Shown: positions 28,464 through 32,621 of the stretch, piece after piece | How the letters are laid out: each line of letters starts with the position of its first letter | Position numbering within the stretch: position 1 is the first letter of the stretch | Virus record (IMG/VR): IMGVR_UViG_3300015360_000127 | Coordinates: 1-32,621 of that record | DNA length: 32,621 bases | From: a virus | Direction: 5' to 3' (one strand) | Notes under the pieces: model-generated | What the model saw: the letters and a program-made list of their open reading frames with translations, nothing else | Told to the model about the DNA's origin: nothing | Databases searched by the model: none | Position numbers and translations under genes: made by a program

Positions 28464-30682
28464 CAGGCGGAGGCGGTGGGGGCCAAACAACCGGCTACCG
28501 GTACTTCATCGGCCTGCATCTGGGTGTTTGCTCCGGACCGGTCGACGCGCTCCTCGAAATCCGCATCGGCGACCGCACGGCGTGGTCTGGAGTAGCGACG
28601 GCATCGTCGACAATCTCGATATCATCCCCCGAACTTTTCGGCGGCGACGAAAAAGAGGGCGGCGTTGTCGGATCGATCGACATCATGATGGGCGATGCGG
28701 CGCAGGCGGCGAACGCGTACCTAACATCCAAGCAGACAGGACCGCAACCCGGGTATCGCGGCATGCTGTCACTCGTGTGGCTACGCGGCATGATCGGATC
28801 TAACAATCCGTACCTCAAACCATGGGCGCAAAAGGTCAGGCGGGTTTTGCTTGGCTGGCAGGGCGGTATCACGTGGTACTCGGCCAAAGCCGCGATTGCA
28901 CTCCCTGGCGGTGAGAGCGCCATGAACCCGGCGCATATAGCGTACGAGTGCCTCACTAATGCGGATTGGGGCATGGGATACCCGCCCGCTCAGGTCGACG
29001 ATGCCAGATTCCGCGCAGCCGCGGATACGTTCCACGCCGAGGGGCTCGGCCTCTGCCTGCTGTGGGCTCGACAAAGCCCGATAGAAAGCTTTCTGCAAAT
29101 CGTCGTTGACCATGTCGGAGCCGTCCTTAACCAGGACCCGCGCACCGGGCTTTTTGTGCTGAAGCCAATCCGAGCTGACTACGTGGTCGGCGACCTACCG
29201 ATCCTGGACGAATCAAACATAGTGGCTCTGGAGAACTTTGAGCGGCCCAGCACGTACGAGGCTACAAACGAAATATCGGTGACGTTCGACGAGGTGGCAA
29301 CCGGCCTCCCTGGCGCTGTCACGGTCCAAAACCTAGCGGCGATTACGTCGCAGGGCGGCATCGTCACAAAGGCCATGCAGTATCCGGGACTCCCAACATC
29401 CGCCATTGCCCTCAGGACAGCAATGCGCGATCTGCTGGCTATATCGACCCCTCTGGCGCGCGTGAAATTGCGCGTTAACCGGCAAGCGTATGGGCTAATC
29501 CCGGGCTCTGTGTTCCGCCTTAACTGGCCCAAACTTGGCCTGTCGTCTGTCGTCATGCGCGTCCTCGATGCGTCGTTCGGCGACCTGTCGGACGGGACAA
29601 TTGCCATCAGCGCAGCCGAGGACGTGTTCGGGCTCCCCGCGTCCGTTTACGCGACCCAGCAGCCTAGCGGCTGGGCGGACCCGAGTTCCGCACCCGCCCC
29701 GGCGACGGTCCGGGTCGTCGATGAGGCACCGCTCTACGAGCTCGCGCGATCCCTCGGCGCGTCGGATTACGCGGGACTGGCGGCGGATGCTGGCTACCTG
29801 TACACGGTGGCGGCAAAACCAAGCGGCGACTCCACGAACTACCGGATTCACGCGCGGCCCGGAAGCTCCGGCGCATTTTCTGAGGTCGGACGTGATGATT
29901 TCGCTCCGACCGGGCAACTAACCGCGTCCCTGGCCCCAGGCGCCACGTCTGCGACGGTCACGAACATAATCGACGGGGATATGGTCGTCCCGGGCACATA
30001 CGCCATTATCGGCGCCGAAATCGTCAGAATAGACACGTTCAACCAGACCACCGGCGCCCTCACCATCGGCCGCGGCGTGCTCGACACGGTGGCCGCAACC
30101 CATGCGATAAGCGCAGCGGTCCTGTTCGCCGAGTCCTACACCGGGACCGACGGCGTGGAACGTGTCGACGGCGACCTCTTGCAGGTCAAAATCCTGACGA
30201 GGACCGGGAAAGGCACCCTGGCTGAGAGTTCCGCTCCGACGGACTCACTGACGTTCGATCAGCGCGCCGCGCGCCCGTACCCTCCGGGCCGCGTCCGCAT
30301 CGGAGGGGTCGCCTATCCGTCGACGGTGGCCGGCCCGTCCACGGCGTCGTGGTCGCACCGCGACCGGACCGCGCAGAATCTGCAAGGTGACGAGGCAACC
30401 GATATCGGGCCGGAAATCGGCACGACCTACAATGTCCGCCTATACGACAACACGACCAGCTCACTCGTCGACAGTTCCGTTGGTCAGTCCGGGACATCCT
30501 ACGCGATCAACGTCGGTGGGTCGTTCACGGCCCGGTTGGAGATAGAGTCCGTGCGCGGCGGGCTTATTAGCCGACAAAAACATGCGGTCGTTTTTGCCTA
30601 CTCTAAGGCCATCGACGACGTGACGACAGAGGCGGCGGACCTCGTGACCACCGAATCCTCAGACCAGATCACTACGGAGTAA
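28460..30682 (+). CDS. Tail tip / host-attachment protein, J-like (740 aa)
   Basis: This is the central tail-tip protein. The N-terminal part (TTGYRYFIGLHLGVCSGPVD, ALLEIRIGDRTAW) continues the motif begun in the 76-residue protein upstream. Next come GYRGMLSLVWLRGMIGSNNP, HIAYECLTNADWGMGYPPAQ (a J-family signature) and FLQIVVDHVGAVLNQDPRTG. Residues beyond about 400 include an Ala-rich linker and a beta module (TSATVTNIIDGDMVVPGTYA) repeated in other tips, then fibronectin-like strands near residues 600-700. The last 20 residues have a triple 'TTE' pattern (DDVTTEAADLVTTESSDQIT). The C-terminal part is expected to decide host range. The GTG at 28460 overlaps the preceding stop. Confidence 0.88.
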   Translation: MTGGGGGGQTTGYRYFIGLHLGVCSGPVDALLEIRIGDRTAWSGVATASSTISISSPELFGGDEKEGGVVGSIDIMMGDAAQAANAYLTSKQTGPQPGYRGMLSLVWLRGMIGSNNPYLKPWAQKVRRVLLGWQGGITWYSAKAAIALPGGESAMNPAHIAYECLTNADWGMGYPPAQVDDARFRAAADTFHAEGLGLCLLWARQSPIESFLQIVVDHVGAVLNQDPRTGLFVLKPIRADYVVGDLPILDESNIVALENFERPSTYEATNEISVTFDEVATGLPGAVTVQNLAAITSQGGIVTKAMQYPGLPTSAIALRTAMRDLLAISTPLARVKLRVNRQAYGLIPGSVFRLNWPKLGLSSVVMRVLDASFGDLSDGTIAISAAEDVFGLPASVYATQQPSGWADPSSAPAPATVRVVDEAPLYELARSLGASDYAGLAADAGYLYTVAAKPSGDSTNYRIHARPGSSGAFSEVGRDDFAPTGQLTASLAPGATSATVTNIIDGDMVVPGTYAIIGAEIVRIDTFNQTTGALTIGRGVLDTVAATHAISAAVLFAESYTGTDGVERVDGDLLQVKILTRTGKGTLAESSAPTDSLTFDQRAARPYPPGRVRIGGVAYPSTVAGPSTASWSHRDRTAQNLQGDEATDIGPEIGTTYNVRLYDNTTSSLVDSSVGQSGTSYAINVGGSFTARLEIESVRGGLISRQKHAVVFAYSKAIDDVTTEAADLVTTESSDQITTE

Positions 30683-30684
30683 CC

Positions 30685-31029
30685 ATGCCGACTAAATTTT
30701 CGCAATTTACGGCGGCCGCCGCGCTCGCCGGAGCCGACCAGCTCGTGGGCCTCCAGTCCGGAGGTAACGTGCGGGCGACGATGACCCAAGCTCTCGCGTA
30801 CGTGCGGGCGCAATTAACAGTCTCGGCGACCGTTGGCGACGGCACCAACGTGCAGATTGACGTAACGCACAACCTCGGCACCAGAGACGTTGGCGTCACG
30901 GTGTACCGCAACGTCACGCCATGGGACGAGGTGATCCCCGACGTGCAGCATCTGAGTGTTAACGTCGTCCGGCTGATCTTCTCTGCCGCCCCCGCATCCG
31001 GGCAATTTCGTTGCGTGGTGAGGTCCTGA
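30685..31029 (+). CDS. Small tail fibre-like protein (114 aa)
   Basis: The start (PTKFSQFTAAAALAGADQLV, GLQSGGNVRATM) is typical of N-terminal tail-fibre segments that dock to the tail tip. The second half is a beta domain (VQIDVTHNLGTRDVGVTVYR, then LSVNVVRLIFSAAPASGQF). Only two bases separate it from the tip gene's stop. It has the length of a short appendage, not a full fibre. It probably works with the three small genes that follow. Confidence 0.75.
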   Translation: MPTKFSQFTAAAALAGADQLVGLQSGGNVRATMTQALAYVRAQLTVSATVGDGTNVQIDVTHNLGTRDVGVTVYRNVTPWDEVIPDVQHLSVNVVRLIFSAAPASGQFRCVVRS

Positions 31030-31030
31030 C

Positions 31031-31279
31031 GTGCCAAAGGTCGTTGGGGCATCGCTCGATTTTGTCGGGCAAACGAGGCTCCGGAACCTCCTCCCAGCAG
31101 CGTCAAACGACGAGCCGGTGAGAAAAGGCGAGGCGTCAAGCGGCGGTGGTGGGGCTTTTACGTATAGCTCCACCGCCCCAGGCACACCGGCGCCCGGTGA
31201 CCGATGGGTAAACTCTACTTCCGGCGTGATGTTCACTTGGGTGGACGACTCGTCGTCGGCCCAATGGGTTGAGTTGTGA
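31031..31279 (+). CDS. Small tail-appendage protein (82 aa)
   Basis: The GTG at 31031 lies one base after the previous stop. The N-terminus (VGASLDFVGQTRLRNLLPAA) is followed by a Gly-rich hinge and a motif common in fibre ends (STAPGTPAPGDRWVNSTSGV, MFTWVDDSSSAQWVEL). The 'pGDRWvxSxtGvxyxwvdDg.ssqWvel' pattern is frequent in short fibre pieces next to tail tip genes. The stop overlaps the next GTG. Confidence 0.72.
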   Translation: MPKVVGASLDFVGQTRLRNLLPAASNDEPVRKGEASSGGGGAFTYSSTAPGTPAPGDRWVNSTSGVMFTWVDDSSSAQWVEL

Positions 31280-31485
31280 TCGATTTCCCCGCTAGCCCGT
31301 ACGTGGGGCAGATATACACGTTCGTCGATCGGGTCTGGCGGTGGAACGGCACGGCGTGGCCGAGAGTCGTGAACTATGGACAAAATGCTGCCGTACTGGT
31401 CGGCATCGACGAGGTCGGAATCAGCGTCGCCGGGTTCGATGCAGCACAAGTCCCGCCCGCGTTTGTGCTCGTCAACTACGTTTAG
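31276..31485 (+). CDS. Small tail-appendage protein (69 aa)
   Basis: Its start is the GTG overlapping the previous stop (GTGA). The sequence begins with FPASPYVGQIYTFVDRVWRW, NGTAWPRV, a short beta motif found in many phage fibre proteins ('fPasPtvGqiyt...W.WnGtaW'). The last third is hydrophobic but not long enough for a membrane helix (AAQVPPAFVLVNYV). It is probably a fibre segment acting together with its neighbours. Confidence 0.72.
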   Translation: MIDFPASPYVGQIYTFVDRVWRWNGTAWPRVVNYGQNAAVLVGIDEVGISVAGFDAAQVPPAFVLVNYV

Positions 31486-31493
31486 GACTAAAA

Positions 31494-32462
31494 ATGTCAG
31501 CAACCCTAACATGGTTTAGTTCAGGTCTCGGCACCAAAACCGGGACCACGTCGGCGACGCTTATAGCCGACATGGCGACACTGGTCACCTCAAAGGCCGC
31601 CGATGCCAACTTCAAATGGGAGGTGGCGTCGTCGAACTCGTCTACGACCCCGCTTTACCTCGTGCTCAAACGCAAAAACGCCAGCGCCGGGCGAATTTTG
31701 TACGTCGTTTGGACATCGACGCCTGCGGCGAATAATGCAGCCATATTAGATGCAACACCCACGCTAAACGCGCTGTTTTGCGCATTTTTCCCATCGGGGA
31801 ACGTCGATACACCGTCCAATCTGGCGGCGGCAAGCGGCACAATCATGGGGGTGGATACGGCGGCGGTAGAGGTGTCCGCAGCAGCGTCCGTCTCGACCAT
31901 TTATGCCGCATCGACACAGCCATTTTATTTTGACAGTACCGAGGCTGTGGCGTTTTTTTTCCAAAACCCGGGGTCGTCGGCAATTTACTTGACGGCTGCC
32001 GGCTACATCCTCGTCGATGCCGCGGATGCGGAATATGCGGGCGTGCTGTCGACGGGCCAGACCATACTGGCCACACACGCCGGAATCCCGGCGTGGGTCT
32101 CAACGACGCTATTGGCGGGGAGTTCGGCGGCGCCAACCATACGCACCAACTACGGGGCCGCCAATCGAACCTATTTCTGCGCGTATGCGGCATCCGGCCT
32201 TTGGGCTAACCAGGGTGTGGGTGCAGCCGACGTGCTGACCGACACAGCCGCGACCAAAGCCTATTTTGCCCCAGTGCAGTTGCTTGGGCAGACCAAGGGG
32301 GAGGGGTTCGCTTTGAAGCTGCGCCAGATGGCACAGGGACCCGGAGTGACCGTCGCATTTTCGGCCTACAGCACGACCGGGCCTGTCATCGCTGCGCGAG
32401 CAGCGAACTGCCAAACAGCAGGCGGAAACGGCATTTTATGGATGACCAATTTCAAGATATAA
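31494..32462 (+). CDS. Putative tail fibre or distal tail protein (322 aa)
   Basis: The protein starts MSATLTWFSSGLGTKTGTTS and is rich in Ala, Ser and Thr with many predicted strands (STIYAASTQPFYFDSTEAVA, FFFQNPGSSAIYLTAAGYIL, GFALKLRQMAQGPGVTVAFS). I do not recognise a family, but the composition and the position after three short fibre-like genes make a virion role likely. The ATG at 31494 is preferred; the frame is open upstream only across the previous gene with an Arg-rich translation. It is the last plus-strand gene of the late block and is followed by a leftward-reading terminator hairpin. Confidence 0.75.
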   Translation: MSATLTWFSSGLGTKTGTTSATLIADMATLVTSKAADANFKWEVASSNSSTTPLYLVLKRKNASAGRILYVVWTSTPAANNAAILDATPTLNALFCAFFPSGNVDTPSNLAAASGTIMGVDTAAVEVSAAASVSTIYAASTQPFYFDSTEAVAFFFQNPGSSAIYLTAAGYILVDAADAEYAGVLSTGQTILATHAGIPAWVSTTLLAGSSAAPTIRTNYGAANRTYFCAYAASGLWANQGVGAADVLTDTAATKAYFAPVQLLGQTKGEGFALKLRQMAQGPGVTVAFSAYSTTGPVIAARAANCQTAGGNGILWMTNFKI

Positions 32463-32486
32463 AAAACGGCCGCGAGTGGCGGCCGT
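32460..32486 (-). terminator. Intrinsic terminator for minus-strand transcription
   Basis: A perfect 8-base stem (ACGGCCGC at 32466-32473 and GCGGCCGT at 32479-32486) with loop GAGTG. Read on the minus strand, the stem is followed by TTTTT, the classic Rho-independent layout. On the plus strand no T-run follows. It therefore ends transcripts coming leftward from the gene at the right edge, although the hairpin may also slow plus-strand read-through. Confidence 0.72.
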
Positions 32487-32557
32487 GAAGTCCTCGGGGG
32501 GAGGATGGAGGAGACGAGCAAAAGCAGGTAGAGAGTGCGCCGGGTCGCCTCTGGCGT

Positions 32558-32620
32558 CAACCAGTCGGAGGCTCTTTTGCGCGGCGGATGAGGGCCTCTA
32601 CAGCCCTTGTCCCGAGCCGA
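32558..32620 (-). CDS. C-terminal end of an unknown minus-strand gene (5' end outside the window)
   Basis: On the minus strand, the frame entering from the right edge reads RLGTRAVEALIRRAKEPPTG and stops at 32558-32560. The composition is natural, and a good minus-strand terminator follows about 70 bases later, which is what a real gene end should show. Only 20 residues are visible, so no function can be given. One competing minus-strand frame runs through the terminator and the fibre gene; it is less likely to be real. Confidence 0.5.
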
Positions 32621-32621
32621 G

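Noticed and set aside
32366-32560. Minus-strand frame of 64 residues with a Leu-rich segment
   Set aside because: It needs a TTG start, passes through the terminator hairpin and overlaps the end of the 322-residue gene. A shorter gene end in another frame fits the context better.
1-32621. Search for tRNA or rRNA genes, insertion sequences, and a transposase or integrase
   Set aside because: No tRNA cloverleaf, rRNA segment, transposase or integrase motif, or terminal inverted repeat was seen by eye. A proper covariance-model search would be needed to be certain about small RNAs.

Overview
This window is the late (lysis, head, tail) region of a tailed double-stranded DNA phage or prophage with a GC-rich genome. 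The head genes are Mu-like: DUF2280 small terminase, large terminase, DUF935 portal, gpF-like (MuF) head protein, gpI-like protease with a nested scaffold, a decoration protein and a major capsid protein, then gp36-, gp37- and gpG-like connector genes. No contractile sheath, tail-lysozyme spike or Mu-type baseplate genes are visible. The tail module instead has a frameshifted chaperone pair, a 982-residue tape measure, a BR0599-family protein and a large J-like tip protein, which points to a non-contractile (siphovirus) tail. This combination of a Mu-like head and a long flexible tail is known from transposable phages of the B3/D3112 type. No transposase or repressor lies in the window, so whether this phage transposes cannot be decided here. 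The lambda R-type endolysin and the tail families suggest a Gram-negative, probably proteobacterial, host; the genus cannot be read from the sequence.

Layout, left to right. 1-517: the tail of an unknown gene, then a Mor/C-like transcription activator. 514-1867: the lysis cassette, in which a lambda R-like endolysin and a 3TM-type holin share one uninterrupted reading frame, followed by a small membrane protein. 1890-9330: terminases, portal and a very large MuF protein (1267 aa) whose C-terminal 800 residues carry a kinase-fold-like region and an ADP-ribosyltransferase-like tail domain. 9311-9718: a small unknown gene overlapping its 3' end. 9746-10775: a three-gene minus-strand cassette with an HTH protein, the only complete minus-strand genes in the window. 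10920-13481: protease/scaffold, decoration and capsid. 13556-18558: small virion genes, a repeat-rich LamG-like protein and the head-tail connector genes. 18571-23030: tail tube, frameshifted chaperone and tape measure. 23032-32462: tail tip and fibre-like genes. 32463-32621: a terminator reading leftward and the end of a minus-strand gene.

The plus-strand genes are tightly packed, often with 4-base GTGA or ATGA overlaps, so most are probably translated as coupled pairs from long late transcripts, plausibly under the Mor-like activator. The most unusual element is the MuF multidomain protein, a candidate for a protein packaged in the head and delivered into the host with the DNA. Other points of interest are the endolysin-holin fusion with an internal start, the minus-strand cassette, an 84-bp perfect tandem duplication in a virion gene, and a lipoprotein-type signal on a gene in the virion cluster.
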